Source: Paracraurococcus sp042666655 (GTDB lineage: Bacteria; Pseudomonadota; Alphaproteobacteria; Acetobacterales; Acetobacteraceae). Taken from it: DNA of 64,000 nt. The notes under the pieces are model-generated. The model ran no database searches. It saw nothing but the letters and a program-made list of their open reading frames with translations, and had not been told where the DNA came from. The translations under genes were made by a program, and so were the position numbers. The stretch spans positions 558,001 through 622,000 of the forward strand of contig NZ_JBHTDE010000003.1 in NCBI RefSeq assembly GCF_042666655.1, written 5' to 3'. Positions 43,361 to 52,677 of the stretch are shown here, in pieces. Numbering within the stretch: the stretch's first letter is position 1; each line of letters starts with the position of its first letter.

Positions 43361-45490
43361 ATGACTGCCGATGCCGCGCCGGCCAATGCCGGATTCGCGT
43401 CGCTCGATGCGCTGGTGCGGCCACGCTCCGTGGCCGTCATCGGTGCCTCCGACGAGCCTGCGCGGATCGGCGGACGGCCGATCGCCTACATGAAGGAACG
43501 GGGTTTCCAGGGCGAGATCTGGCCGGTCAACCCGAAGCGGGCGACGGTGCAGGGGCTGACCGCCTACGCCTCGGTCGAGGCGCTGCCGGCCGCCCCCGAC
43601 GTCGCCATCATCGCCGTCCCGGCCGAGCACGCCATCCCGACGCTCGATTCGCTGGGCAAGAAGGGCTGCCGCGCGGTCATCGTCTTCTCCGCCGGCTTCG
43701 CCGAGATGGACGCCGCCGGCGCTGAGGCGCAGGACCGGCTGACCGCAGTGGCCAGGCGCCACGGCATCAGGCTGCTGGGGCCGAACTGCCTCGGCGTCTT
43801 CAACGACAGCATCCGCTTCTACGGCACCTTCACCGCCAGCTTCGAGAAGGGCTGGCCGGTGCCGGGGCGGATCGGCGTGGCCTCGCAGTCCGGCGCCTAT
43901 GGCACGCATCTGTTCGCCGCGGCCCTCGATCGCGGATTGGGCATGCAGGTCTGCATCACCACGGGCAACGAGGCCGAGGTGGCACTCGGCGACGTGCTGG
44001 GCTGGATGGCGCAGGCGCCGGAGGTCGACGTGATCTGCGCCTATGCCGAGGGCATCCGCGAGAGCACCCAGTTCATCGCCGCGCTCGACCTGGCGCGGCG
44101 CAACCGCAAGCCGGTGGTGATGATGAAGGTCGGCCGCAGCATGCTGGGCGGCGCTGCGGCGAAGTCGCACACCGCTTCCATCGCCGGCGATGATGCGGTG
44201 ACCCAGGCGGTGCTGGACGAATTCGGCGTGGTGCGGGCGCGGACGACCGAGGAGATGCTCGACATCGCCTATGCCGCCTCGCGCCGCATCTATCCGGCGC
44301 GCAATACCCTGGGTGTGCTCACCGTGTCGGGCGGCGCCGGTGTGCTGATCTCGGACGCCGCCGAGGCCGCGGGCCTGGCCATGCCGCCGATGCCGGAGGC
44401 AGCGCAGGAGAAGCTGCGCGGCCTGGTGCCCTTCTGCGCCCCGCGCAACCCCATCGACTGCACCGCGCAGGTCACCAACAACCTGCCGCTGATCACCGAA
44501 TTCGCCGAGAGCGTGGCGACCGACGGCGGCTATACTTCGATCCTGTCCTTCTGGTCGCAGACCGCGGCGGGGCGCAGCGTCGGCCCCAGCCTGCACCAGC
44601 AGATGCGGGCGATCCGCGCGGCGCATCCGGACCGGCTGTGGGTGATGTCCATGCTGGCGCCGAACAAGACCGCGGAATACGAGGCCGACGGCTGGGTCTG
44701 CTTCGAGGACCCGTCCCGCGCGGTGACCGCCATCGCCGCCATGGGGCAGTACGGCGCGTCCTTCGCCAAGGCCGGGGAGCCGCGCGCCGCGGTGCCGCTG
44801 CCGCAGGTGACGCTGCCGGCGACGACGCCCTCCGAGGCGGTGGCCAAGGCGCTGCTGGCCGAGGCCGGCGTGCCGGCTGTGCCGGAACATGCGTGTTCCG
44901 ACAGCGAGGCGGCGGTCGCTGCTGCCGAGCAGATCGGCTACCCGGTCGTGCTCAAGATCCTGTCGCCCGACATCCTGCACAAAAGTGAGATCGGCGGCGT
45001 GCTGCTGGATGTCGCCAATGCCGACCAGGTACGGCACGGCGTCGCCACGCTGCTGGACCGTGCCAGGCACCACGCGCCCAATGCGCGGCTCGAGGGCGTG
45101 CTGGTGGCCAAGCAGATCAAGGGCGCGGTCGAGATGGCGCTCGGCGTCTTCCGCGACCCGGTCTTCGGGCCGGTGGCGATGGTCGGCCTGGGCGGCATCT
45201 TCGTCGAGGTGCTGAAGGATGTCTCCTTTCGCCGCTGCCCGTTCGATACGACGGAGGCCGAGCGGATGATCCGTTCGCTGAGGGGCTTCCCACTGCTGGA
45301 TGGCGCGCGGGGCCGGCCGAAAGCCGATGTGCCGGCGCTGGCCAAGACGCTCTCGGCGCTGTCCGCCTTCGCCATCGCGGCCGGGCCGCGGCTGGCGGGC
45401 GTCGATGTCAATCCGCTGCTGGTGCTGCCGGAAGGGCAGGGGTGCTTTGCCGCGGATGCGGTGATCGAACTGGAAGGGGAGAGCCACTGA
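43361..45490 (+). CDS. NDP-forming acyl-CoA synthetase (acetate-CoA ligase family)
   Basis: A 709-residue single-chain acyl-CoA synthetase (ADP-forming type) interconverting an acyl-CoA and ADP + Pi with the free acid and ATP. It has an N-terminal CoA-binding domain (SVAVIGASDEPARIGGRP) and succinyl-CoA-ligase-like domains with the phospho-acceptor His270 in SHTASIAG. The C-terminal ATP-grasp domain includes GYPVVLKILSPDILHKSEIGG. It starts two bases before a MaoC-type hydratase, and the two form an operon (stop 45490, next ATG 45493). The acid substrate is unknown. Confidence 0.9.
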   Translation: MTADAAPANAGFASLDALVRPRSVAVIGASDEPARIGGRPIAYMKERGFQGEIWPVNPKRATVQGLTAYASVEALPAAPDVAIIAVPAEHAIPTLDSLGKKGCRAVIVFSAGFAEMDAAGAEAQDRLTAVARRHGIRLLGPNCLGVFNDSIRFYGTFTASFEKGWPVPGRIGVASQSGAYGTHLFAAALDRGLGMQVCITTGNEAEVALGDVLGWMAQAPEVDVICAYAEGIRESTQFIAALDLARRNRKPVVMMKVGRSMLGGAAAKSHTASIAGDDAVTQAVLDEFGVVRARTTEEMLDIAYAASRRIYPARNTLGVLTVSGGAGVLISDAAEAAGLAMPPMPEAAQEKLRGLVPFCAPRNPIDCTAQVTNNLPLITEFAESVATDGGYTSILSFWSQTAAGRSVGPSLHQQMRAIRAAHPDRLWVMSMLAPNKTAEYEADGWVCFEDPSRAVTAIAAMGQYGASFAKAGEPRAAVPLPQVTLPATTPSEAVAKALLAEAGVPAVPEHACSDSEAAVAAAEQIGYPVVLKILSPDILHKSEIGGVLLDVANADQVRHGVATLLDRARHHAPNARLEGVLVAKQIKGAVEMALGVFRDPVFGPVAMVGLGGIFVEVLKDVSFRRCPFDTTEAERMIRSLRGFPLLDGARGRPKADVPALAKTLSALSAFAIAAGPRLAGVDVNPLLVLPEGQGCFAADAVIELEGESH

Positions 45491-45492
45491 CG

Positions 45493-46350
45493 ATGGCCAT
45501 CAATTACGACCACCTGATGAACTACCCGATCCCCGAGGTGCGGCAGACGCTGCGCTGGCAGGATGTTGCGCTGTACAATTTCTCGGTCGGGCTCGGCCAG
45601 GACCCGATGGACGAGCAGCAGCTCGACTTCCTGTACGAGCCGCGGCTGAAGGTCGTGCCCTCGATGCCGGTGGTGCTCGGCTCGCCCGGCTTCTGGTCGC
45701 GCAACCCGGATACCGGCATCGTCTGGCAGCAGATCCTGCACGGCGAGCAGGGCCTGGTGCTGCATGCGCCGCTGCCGACCGAGGGCGAAGTCGTCGGTCG
45801 GTCCCGCACCACCGGCCTCGTCGATCGCGGCGAGGGCAAGGGCGCGCTGATGTACTCGGAACGCGAGATCCGCGACGCGAAGACCGGCACGCTGCTGGCG
45901 ACCGCCACCTCGACCAGCTTCCTGCGCGGCAACGGCGGCTTCGGCGGCCCGACCGGCCCGGTGAAGCAGCCGCATCCGGAACCCGACCGCGCGCCCGACG
46001 TAACGCTGGACCTGGCGACGCGGCCGGAACAGGCGCTGGTCTACCGGCTCAACAGCGACCTCAACCCGCTGCATATCGATCCTGCGGTGGCGAAGCAGGC
46101 CGGCTTCCCGCGCCCGATCCTGCACGGGCTCTGCACCTTCGGCACCATCTGCCACGCGCTGCTGCGGGAGATGTGCGGCTACGACACCGCCCGCTTCGGC
46201 CGGATGGACCTGCGCTTCTCCTCACCGGTCTACCCGGGCGAGACGATCCGCACCGAGATCTGGAAGGAAAGCGGCGGCGCCGCCTTCCGGGCGCGGGTGG
46301 TGGAGCGCGACAAGGTGGTGGTGAGCAACGGGCTGTTCCGCTACGCGTAA
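45493..46350 (+). CDS. MaoC-family (R)-specific enoyl-CoA hydratase, double hot-dog
   Basis: A 285-residue two-hot-dog-domain protein like the hydratase-2 part of peroxisomal multifunctional enzyme 2. The active-site segment is SDLNPLHIDP (D189 and H194), followed by GFPRPILHGLCTFG. It hydrates trans-2-enoyl-CoA to (3R)-hydroxyacyl-CoA. I chose the ATG at 45493, directly after the CoA-ligase gene, over a start inside that gene. Repeat copy C follows immediately. Confidence 0.9.
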   Translation: MAINYDHLMNYPIPEVRQTLRWQDVALYNFSVGLGQDPMDEQQLDFLYEPRLKVVPSMPVVLGSPGFWSRNPDTGIVWQQILHGEQGLVLHAPLPTEGEVVGRSRTTGLVDRGEGKGALMYSEREIRDAKTGTLLATATSTSFLRGNGGFGGPTGPVKQPHPEPDRAPDVTLDLATRPEQALVYRLNSDLNPLHIDPAVAKQAGFPRPILHGLCTFGTICHALLREMCGYDTARFGRMDLRFSSPVYPGETIRTEIWKESGGAAFRARVVERDKVVVSNGLFRYA

Positions 46351-46486
46351 GGCAAGGCCGGGGAGAAGGTATTCTCCCCGGACCCCTCATCTGTTTTTCT
46401 GAGTTGGCGCCTGCCGCGCGGCGGGTGCCAGACTCGCAAGAAGGAAGGGTAGGGTTTGGGGAGGGAATACCTTTCCCTCCCCAAGC
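46351..46486 (+). repeat. Structured intergenic repeat, copy C
   Basis: Three hairpins in order: CCGGGGAGAA, GGTA, TTCTCCCCGG (46358-46381); GGCGCCTGCCG, CG, CGGCGGGTGCC (46406-46429, with G-T wobbles); and TTGGGGAGGGAA, five bases, TTCCCTCCCCAA (46456-46484). It fills the gap between the MaoC gene and the exonuclease gene and matches copy D closely. Confidence 0.85.
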
Positions 46487-46515
46487 TTCCTGCCTGACGG
46501 AAACCGAAGCGCAGC

Positions 46516-47088
46516 ATGTGGACAGCCGGACCCATCACCGTCTTCGATACCGAGACCACCGGCGCCGCCACGGGTGACCGGGTCGTCTCGCTCGGCGCGG
46601 TGCGGCTGGATGCGGCGCTCGAGCCGGAGGCGACGCTGCACCTCGCCTTCGCCCCCGGCATCCGCTGCCATTGGGGCGCCATCCGGGTGCATGGCATGAC
46701 CGATGCCTTCCTCGCTTTGCATCCGCCCTTCGCCGCGCATGCCGCCGAGGTCGCCGATTTCTTCGGCGGCCATGCCGCCGCCGCGCACAACATGCCCTTC
46801 GACCGCCGCATGCTGGGCGGCGAATTCGAACGCCTCGGCCTGCCCGCCCCCTGGGGCGCGGCGCATTGCACCCTGCAGCTCTGGCGCCGGGCGCATCCCG
46901 GCGAGCGGGCCGGCCTGGCGCACGCCGCCGCCGCCTGCGGCCTGGGGCGGGAGACGGCGCTGCACGGCGCGCTGGAGGATGCCTGGCTGGCGGCCAACCT
47001 GCTGCGGGTGCTGCACGACCTGCCGCCGGTGCCGATGCGGCTGCACGGCATCAGCAACACGCCGCAGGGGGTGGAGGTCGCCGCCTGA
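46516..47088 (+). CDS. 3'-5' exonuclease, DEDDh family (DNA polymerase III epsilon-like)
   Basis: A 190-residue exonuclease with the DEDDh residues visible: FDTETTG (D and E), AHNMPFDRRM (second D) and the final His-Asp in HGALEDAW. It lacks the extended C-terminus of DnaQ, so it is a stand-alone repair or RNase-T-like enzyme rather than the replicative proofreader. It starts 30 bp after repeat copy C and is followed 71 bp later by a PEP-mutase-family gene. Confidence 0.88.
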   Translation: MWTAGPITVFDTETTGAATGDRVVSLGAVRLDAALEPEATLHLAFAPGIRCHWGAIRVHGMTDAFLALHPPFAAHAAEVADFFGGHAAAAHNMPFDRRMLGGEFERLGLPAPWGAAHCTLQLWRRAHPGERAGLAHAAAACGLGRETALHGALEDAWLAANLLRVLHDLPPVPMRLHGISNTPQGVEVAA

Positions 47089-47159
47089 CCCACCGCTTCG
47101 CCCACGGGCGAAGACTCCAGGCGGCCGGTACGGCAGGATGGCTGGCCGAGGAGGACGCC

Positions 47160-47975
47160 ATGACCGCCAACCAACGCGCCGAAGCATTCGCCGCCCTGCA
47201 CCGGGCCGGCTGCTTCCTGCTGCCGAATGCCTGGGATGCCGGCAGCGCCCGGCTGCTGGCCTCGCTGGGCCCGGTCGCGCTCGCCACCACCTCGGCCGGT
47301 GCCGCCTGGACCTTCGGCCGGCGCGACAGCGCGTTGAGCAAGGCCGAGGCGCTGGCGAATGCGCGTGCGATTTTGGCCGAGACCACGCTGCCGGTCTCGG
47401 CCGATCTCGAGGACGGCTACGGCCCATCGCCCGAGGATTGCGCCGCCACGGTGCGCGCCGCGGGTGCGGCGGGCCTGGCCGGCTGCACCATCGAGGACAC
47501 CACGCGCGATCCCGCCGCGCCGATCCACGACTTCGAGGCGGCGGTCGGCCGCATCCGCGCCGCGGTGGCGGCGGCACGCGCGCTTGGCCGGCCCTTCGTG
47601 CTGACCGCGCGGGCGGAGAATTTCCTGCACGGCCGGCCCGACCTCGACGACACCATCAGGCGCCTCACGGCCTTCGCCGAGGCCGGGGCGGATTGCCTCT
47701 ACGCACCTGCGCTGCCCGACCTCGACGCCATCCGCGCCGTGGTCGCGGCCGTCGCGCCGAAGCCGGTGAACGTGCTGATCGGCCCGCGCGCCGGGCTGGT
47801 GCCGCTGGCGGTGCTGGCCGAGGCCGGGGTGCGCCGGGTCAGCCTCGGCGGGGCGCTGGCCCGGGCCGCCTATGGTCCCATGCTGGACCTGGGCCGGGCG
47901 CTGCTGGATGGCGACCTGCCGCGCCTGGCCGCGGTGCCGGCGCATGGCCTGGTGAACGGGCTGATGCGGTCCTGA
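47160..47975 (+). CDS. Isocitrate lyase / PEP mutase family protein
   Basis: A 271-residue beta-barrel enzyme of the PEP mutase / isocitrate lyase superfamily. It has LLPNAWDAGSARLLASLG at the N-terminus, the Mg2+ region SADLEDGYG, CTIEDTTRDP and TARAENFLHG. Members of this short subgroup are carboxyvinyl-phosphonate mutase-like or 2-methylisocitrate lyase-like C-C or C-P lyases of mostly unknown substrate. The lyase cysteine motif KKCGH is not seen, which argues against true isocitrate lyase activity. Confidence 0.82.
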   Translation: MTANQRAEAFAALHRAGCFLLPNAWDAGSARLLASLGPVALATTSAGAAWTFGRRDSALSKAEALANARAILAETTLPVSADLEDGYGPSPEDCAATVRAAGAAGLAGCTIEDTTRDPAAPIHDFEAAVGRIRAAVAAARALGRPFVLTARAENFLHGRPDLDDTIRRLTAFAEAGADCLYAPALPDLDAIRAVVAAVAPKPVNVLIGPRAGLVPLAVLAEAGVRRVSLGGALARAAYGPMLDLGRALLDGDLPRLAAVPAHGLVNGLMRS

Positions 47976-48036
47976 TCGGGGGCTGGACCCGCGGGGCGGC
48001 CCGGTTTACCTCAAGGGCCGGTCCGGGAGGGTACGG

Positions 48037-48732
48037 ATGATCAACAAGATCGTGCAGTCGGTGGCGGATGCCCTGGCTGGGGTGAAGGACGGCTCCACCG
48101 TGCTGATCGGCGGCTTCGGCTCGGTCGGCCAGCCCGACGTGCTGATCGAGGGGCTGATCGAGCAGGGCGCCACCGGCCTGACCGCGGTGCTGAACAATGC
48201 CGGCGTCGGCCGCGTCGGCGTGGCGCGACTGATGGAGCTCGGCCGGGTCCGCAAGATCGTCTGCTCCTTCCCGCGCTCCTCGGATCCGGTGGTGTTCGAG
48301 ACGCTGTACCGCGAGGGCCGGATCGAGCTGGAGATCGTGCCGCAGGGCACCCTGGCCGAGCGCATCCGTGCCGCCGGCGCCGGCATCCCCGCCTTCTACA
48401 CCGCGACCGCTGCCGGCACGAAGCTCGAGCAGGGCAAGGAGAACCGCGAGTTCGAGGGCAGGCGCTACGTCATGGAGCGCGCCCTGCCCGGCGACGTCGC
48501 GCTGATCGAGGCCTGGGAGGCGGATCGCTGGGGCAACCTCGTCTACCGGGGGTCCGGCGCCAACTTCAACCCGGTGATGGCGATGGCGGCCGAGCTGACC
48601 ATCGCCCAGGTGCAGCATGTCCGTGAGCTCGGCGAGCTGCACCCGCACATGATCATGACGCCGGGCGTCTACGTGAACCGCGTGGTCCAGGTGGATCGCG
48701 GCGGCGACTGGCTGACCCCCGAGGCGAGCTGA
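48037..48732 (+). CDS. 3-oxoacid CoA-transferase subunit A
   Basis: A 231-residue alpha subunit of a family I CoA-transferase (ScoA/PcaI/AtoD type). It has the glycine-rich TVLIGGFGSVGQPDVLIEGL and the segment VIEAWEADRWGNLVYRGSG-like ALIEAWEADRWGNL. It moves CoA from succinyl-CoA to a 3-oxoacid such as 3-oxoadipate or acetoacetate. It is followed 15 bp later by subunit B. Confidence 0.92.
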   Translation: MINKIVQSVADALAGVKDGSTVLIGGFGSVGQPDVLIEGLIEQGATGLTAVLNNAGVGRVGVARLMELGRVRKIVCSFPRSSDPVVFETLYREGRIELEIVPQGTLAERIRAAGAGIPAFYTATAAGTKLEQGKENREFEGRRYVMERALPGDVALIEAWEADRWGNLVYRGSGANFNPVMAMAAELTIAQVQHVRELGELHPHMIMTPGVYVNRVVQVDRGGDWLTPEAS

Positions 48733-48747
48733 GAGGAGCGCGCGCAC

Positions 48748-49386
48748 ATGCCCTTCACCCGCGACCAGATGGCCGCCCGCCTCGCCGACGACGTGCCGGA
48801 GGGCTGGTGCGTCAACCTCGGCATCGGCATCCCCACCATGGTGGCGAACCACGTGCCCCCGACGCGGGAGGTGATCTTCCAGTCGGAGAACGGCGTCATC
48901 GGCATGGGCCCGGCCCCGGCCAAGGGGCATGAGGACCCCTGGCTGATCAATGCCGGCAAGCAGCTGATCACCCTGGCCAAGGGTGCGTCCTTCGTGGGGC
49001 ACGCCGACAGCTTCGCAATGATCCGCGGCGGGCATATCGACCTCTGCGTGCTCGGCGCCTTCGAGGTCGCGGAGAACGGCGACCTGGCGAATTGGGCGAC
49101 GTCGGAGAACGACACCGCACCCGCGGTCGGCGGCGCGATGGACCTGGCAGCCGGGGCCAAGCGGCTCTGGGTGATCATGGAGCACACCACCAAGGACGGC
49201 CGTTCGAAGCTGGTGGAACGCTGCGGCTACCCGTTGACCGGCCTGGCCTGCGTGCGCCGTGTCTACACCAACCTGGCGGTGCTCGACGTGGTGCCGGAGA
49301 AGGGCTTCGTCGTGGTCGACCTGGCACCGGGTGTAACGCTGGACGAGTTGAAGGCGAAGACCGCCGCCCCCCTCCACACCAACTGA
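48748..49386 (+). CDS. 3-oxoacid CoA-transferase subunit B
   Basis: A 212-residue beta subunit with NLGIGIPTMVANH and the catalytic glutamate E47 in SENGVIGMG, which forms the glutamyl-CoA thioester. It pairs with subunit A just upstream. Downstream hairpins at 49399-49447 separate it from the acyl-CoA dehydrogenase. Succinyl-CoA:3-ketoacid versus 3-oxoadipate specificity cannot be told from the sequence alone. Confidence 0.93.
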   Translation: MPFTRDQMAARLADDVPEGWCVNLGIGIPTMVANHVPPTREVIFQSENGVIGMGPAPAKGHEDPWLINAGKQLITLAKGASFVGHADSFAMIRGGHIDLCVLGAFEVAENGDLANWATSENDTAPAVGGAMDLAAGAKRLWVIMEHTTKDGRSKLVERCGYPLTGLACVRRVYTNLAVLDVVPEKGFVVVDLAPGVTLDELKAKTAAPLHTN

Positions 49387-49398
49387 AACCCCTGGTTT

Positions 49399-49447
49399 CC
49401 AAGGGCCTTTCGGCCTTTGGTGGGGAGTGCAGAGGGGCGAAGCCCCT
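49399..49447 (+). terminator. Two stem-loops after the CoA-transferase genes
   Basis: First stem: CCAAGGGCC, TTTC, GGCCTTTGG (49399-49420, one mismatch). Second: AGGGGC, GAA, GCCCCT (49433-49447) followed by TTTG. The second looks like a weak intrinsic terminator or attenuator before the acyl-CoA dehydrogenase start at 49469. Confidence 0.55.
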
Positions 49448-49468
49448 TTGCCTAGGGAGCAACGCCGC

Positions 49469-50542
49469 ATGAGCGCCGCCGAACAGGACGAACGCGCCGA
49501 ATCGATCCGCATGATCCGCGACAGCGCCGCCGCCGTCGCGCCGCCGGGTGGCGACTTGAAGCGCATCCGCGACCTGCGTTTCCAAGATCCCGGCTTCGAT
49601 CCCGGGCTGTTCCGCCAGCTCGGCGAGATGGGCTGGATCGGGTTGCGGGTGCCCGAGGCGCTGGGCGGCGCCGGGCTTGGCCTGGGCGAGATGTGCGCGC
49701 TGGCCGAGGAGCTGGGCCGCGCGCTGGTACCGGAGCCGCTGATCCCCGCGTCGTTGTCCGCGCAGGTGCTGGCCGCGGCCGACGGCCATGGCGCGCTGCC
49801 GAAGCTGCTGGCCGGCGAGGCGCTTGTGCTGACCGCCTGGCAGGAACGGCCGGACACGCTGGAACTTCCCGGCACGCCGGACGCGCCGCGGCGCTTCCTG
49901 CCGATGGCGGCGGGCGCCGCTGGCTTCCTCGTGCCAGTGCGGGAGGGCGGCCGGCTGTCGCTGTACGAGATCCCCGCCGCACGCTGCGCACCGGAGATCG
50001 AGCGCACCCAGGATGGCGGCAATGTCGGCACGATCGTGCCCAACCTCGCCGACGGCACGAAGCTGGCCGAGGACATCGGCCCGGCGCTGGCGGAGGCGCT
50101 GGACGAGGCGGCGTTGGTCACCGCCGCCTACCTGCTTGGCGGGATGGAGCGGGCCTTCGGCATGACGCTCGACTACCTGCGCACCCGGCAGCAATTCGGG
50201 AAGATCATCGGCACCTTCCAGGCGCTGCAGCACCGCGCGGCGAACCTGAAGATGCAGGTGGCGCTGACCCGGGCCAGCATCGAGGCCGCGGCGGCGACGC
50301 TGGATGACGGCGCCACCGGCGATGCGCGCCGCGCCGCCGTGTCGCGCGCCAAGGCCCGCGCGGCGGAGGCCAGCCTGCTGGTGCAGCGCGAATGCATCCA
50401 ACTGCATGGCGGCATCGGCTATACCGACCAGTACGATGTCGGCCTGTTCCTGCGGAAGGCCATGGTGATGGCCAACCAGTATGGCAGCGCCACCCTGCAT
50501 CGCCGCCGCTTCATGGCCACCAGTCCGGAGGTCGAGGAATGA
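49469..50542 (+). CDS. Acyl-CoA dehydrogenase, short partner-type subunit
   Basis: A 357-residue FAD-dependent acyl-CoA dehydrogenase family protein (GEMGWIGLRVPEALGGAGLGLGE, YLRTRQQFGKIIGTFQALQHR, LHGGIGYTDQYDVG). The middle beta domain is short. Together with the second dehydrogenase 770 bp downstream, this resembles the alpha-beta heteromers known for steroid and branched acyl-CoA oxidation. The ATG at 49469 has GGGAG at good spacing, better than the in-frame 49427. It overlaps the enoyl-CoA hydratase gene by four bases. Confidence 0.88.
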   Translation: MSAAEQDERAESIRMIRDSAAAVAPPGGDLKRIRDLRFQDPGFDPGLFRQLGEMGWIGLRVPEALGGAGLGLGEMCALAEELGRALVPEPLIPASLSAQVLAAADGHGALPKLLAGEALVLTAWQERPDTLELPGTPDAPRRFLPMAAGAAGFLVPVREGGRLSLYEIPAARCAPEIERTQDGGNVGTIVPNLADGTKLAEDIGPALAEALDEAALVTAAYLLGGMERAFGMTLDYLRTRQQFGKIIGTFQALQHRAANLKMQVALTRASIEAAAATLDDGATGDARRAAVSRAKARAAEASLLVQRECIQLHGGIGYTDQYDVGLFLRKAMVMANQYGSATLHRRRFMATSPEVEE

Positions 50543-51315
50543 GCGACGTCTCGAGCATGCGGCTGATCGAGGAGCGCGACGGCGCGGTCCTCATCCTCAC
50601 CATCGACCAGCCGGCGCGGCGCAACGCGCTGGCCATGCCGATCCGTACCGCGATGATCGCGGCGCTGGAAAAGGCGCAGGCGGACAAGGGCGTGCGTGCG
50701 GTGGTCGTCACCGGCGCGGGCGGCCATTTCTGCTCGGGCGGCGACATCTCCGGCATGGATGTCGACAGTGCCTTGGCGGGCCGTGAGCGGATGCGGCTGT
50801 CGCATCAGCTCATCCGCCTCATGGTGATGGGAAGCCTGCCGGTGGTCGCCGCGGTCGAGGGCTTCTGCGTCGGTGCCGGCCTGTCGCTTGCCTGCGCCAG
50901 CGACACCGTGGTGGCATCCGAGGACGCGCGCTTCGCCGCCGGCTTCGGCAAGATCGGGCTGATGGCCGATCTCGGCCTGCCGCACACGCTGCCGATGCGC
51001 GTCGGCCAGGGCAGGGCGCGGCAGATCCTGTTCTATCATGGGCAGATGAGCGCGCCGGAGGCCGAGCGTATCGGCATCGTCGATCAGGTGGTGCCGAAGG
51101 GCCATGCGCTGGCCACCGCGCTCGAGAAGGCGCGCTTCATCGCCGAGCAGGCACCCGCGCCGATGGCCCTGACCAAGCAGATGCTGGGGGAGGGGCTGGA
51201 CCGGGCGCTGGAGCAGGAGCGCCACTTCCAGTCGACGCTGTTCCTGACGGAAGACTTCAAGGAAGGCCGGGCCGCCTTCCTTGCGAAGCGTACGCCTGCC
51301 TTCAAGGGGAATTGA
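50539..51315 (+). CDS. Enoyl-CoA hydratase/isomerase (crotonase family)
   Basis: A 258-residue crotonase-fold enzyme with the oxyanion-hole segments HFCSGGDISGMD and VEGFCVGAGLSLACASD. In the second active-site region (FGKIGLMADLGLPHTLP) the usual catalytic Glu position is occupied by LMADLG-type residues, so isomerase or other crotonase chemistry is possible. It sits between two acyl-CoA dehydrogenases, with overlap upstream and one base downstream, so the three act in one pathway. Confidence 0.88.
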   Translation: MSDVSSMRLIEERDGAVLILTIDQPARRNALAMPIRTAMIAALEKAQADKGVRAVVVTGAGGHFCSGGDISGMDVDSALAGRERMRLSHQLIRLMVMGSLPVVAAVEGFCVGAGLSLACASDTVVASEDARFAAGFGKIGLMADLGLPHTLPMRVGQGRARQILFYHGQMSAPEAERIGIVDQVVPKGHALATALEKARFIAEQAPAPMALTKQMLGEGLDRALEQERHFQSTLFLTEDFKEGRAAFLAKRTPAFKGN

Positions 51316-51316
51316 G

Positions 51317-52486
51317 ATGGACGCCATCCGCATCCCGCCGCCGGCCGAGCTCGACGGCCTCGATGACGAACAGTTCCGCCATGTCGTGCGCGCCTTCCTG
51401 CATGCGAACTACCCGGAGGCGTTGCGCAACCCGCCGAAGCGTCTGCATTGGTCCGAGAACAAGCCCTGGTACATGACCCTGGCCGAGCGCGGCTGGCTCT
51501 GCCCCGGCTGGCCCAAGGAATACGGCGGGCTTGGCCTCTCGCCGGGCAAGCAGATCATCCTGACCGAGGAATACGAGCGCCATGGCGTGGCGCGGACCAA
51601 CGACCACGGTATCGTCATGCTTGGCCCGCTGGTGATCAAGTACGGGACGGACGCCCAGAAGCAGCGGTTCCTGCCGAAGATCCTGACCGGCGAGCATATC
51701 TGGTGCCAGGGCTATTCCGAACCCAATGCCGGCTCCGACCTCGCCGCGCTGCGGACGGAAGCCGTGCTGGACGGCGACCACTATGTCGTCAACGGCCAGA
51801 AGATCTGGACCACGCTGGCAATGGACGCCAACTGGATTTTTCTTCTGGTCCGCACCGACAAGAATGCGAAGAAGCAGGAGGGCATCTCCTTCCTCCTGGT
51901 CGACATGAACACACCCGGCATCACCGTGCGGCCGATCATCAACCTCGAGATGCATGACGAGTTCTGCGAGACCTTCTTCGACAATGTCCGCGTGCCGAAG
52001 GAGAACTTGGTCGGCCAGCTCAACAAGGGCTGGGACATGGCCAAGGCGCTGCTCGGCTTCGAACGCATCTTCCTCGGCTCCCCGCGGCAATCCGGCTACG
52101 CGCTGTCGCGGCTGAAGATCCTGGCGGAGCGCATGGGCGCTTCGGAGGATGCGCAGTTCCAGGACAGCTACGCCAGGCTGCGGCTCGAGTTCGAGGACCT
52201 GAAGGCGCTGTACGGCACCTATGTCGAGAAGCTGAAGCGCGGCCAGTCGCTCGGCCCCGATGTCTCGATGCTGAAGATCCTGCAGACCGAGCTGTTCCAG
52301 AAGATCACCGACACGATGCTGGAGATCGCCGGCGAGAATGCCGGGCTGCTGGAGCCGATGGAGGGCAACCGCGACCTCAATATCGGCGGGCTCTACATCC
52401 AGGCCCGGCCGGCGACGATCTATGGCGGCAGCAACGAGATCCAGCGCAACATCCTGAGCAAGAACGTGCTGGACCTGCCGGGCTGA
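51317..52486 (+). CDS. Acyl-CoA dehydrogenase, second subunit
   Basis: A 389-residue acyl-CoA dehydrogenase with the flavin and substrate signature WCQGYSEPNAGSDLAAL, DGDHYVVNGQKIWTT and the C-terminal ATIYGGSNEIQRNILSKNVL. This form resembles the FadE26/FadE29 type that functions with a second ACAD chain. The ATG at 51317 follows the hydratase stop by one base. It introduces a 2,3 double bond into an acyl-CoA and passes electrons to ETF. The substrate is unknown. Confidence 0.9.
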   Translation: MDAIRIPPPAELDGLDDEQFRHVVRAFLHANYPEALRNPPKRLHWSENKPWYMTLAERGWLCPGWPKEYGGLGLSPGKQIILTEEYERHGVARTNDHGIVMLGPLVIKYGTDAQKQRFLPKILTGEHIWCQGYSEPNAGSDLAALRTEAVLDGDHYVVNGQKIWTTLAMDANWIFLLVRTDKNAKKQEGISFLLVDMNTPGITVRPIINLEMHDEFCETFFDNVRVPKENLVGQLNKGWDMAKALLGFERIFLGSPRQSGYALSRLKILAERMGASEDAQFQDSYARLRLEFEDLKALYGTYVEKLKRGQSLGPDVSMLKILQTELFQKITDTMLEIAGENAGLLEPMEGNRDLNIGGLYIQARPATIYGGSNEIQRNILSKNVLDLPG

Positions 52487-52677
52487 GGCGTGGCCGGTGC
52501 GTCTTGCCGCGCCCGCCCCGCCGGTCGGCCCTGCCGATGGTGCGGGACCGGTTCGCGGCGCCGTCGAGGGAGCCGCGCGACAGGGGCCGGAATCGCTGGT
52601 GCCTTTGATGCGGCGGGAGTCGGCGCGCTGGACGCAGGCGATCCAGCGCCAGGACTGAGCGGACGGGAGCGACGGGC

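Noticed and set aside
42986..45487. A long minus-strand reading frame (833 residues) opposite the CoA-ligase gene
   Set aside because: It is the antisense of a complete, well-conserved CoA ligase and of the acidic-protein gene; its translation is Arg/His/Gln-rich with no family motifs, as expected from GC-rich antisense.
47160..47975. Calling this gene methylisocitrate or isocitrate lyase
   Set aside because: The lyase cysteine motif (KKCGH type) is not present, so only the superfamily name is justified.
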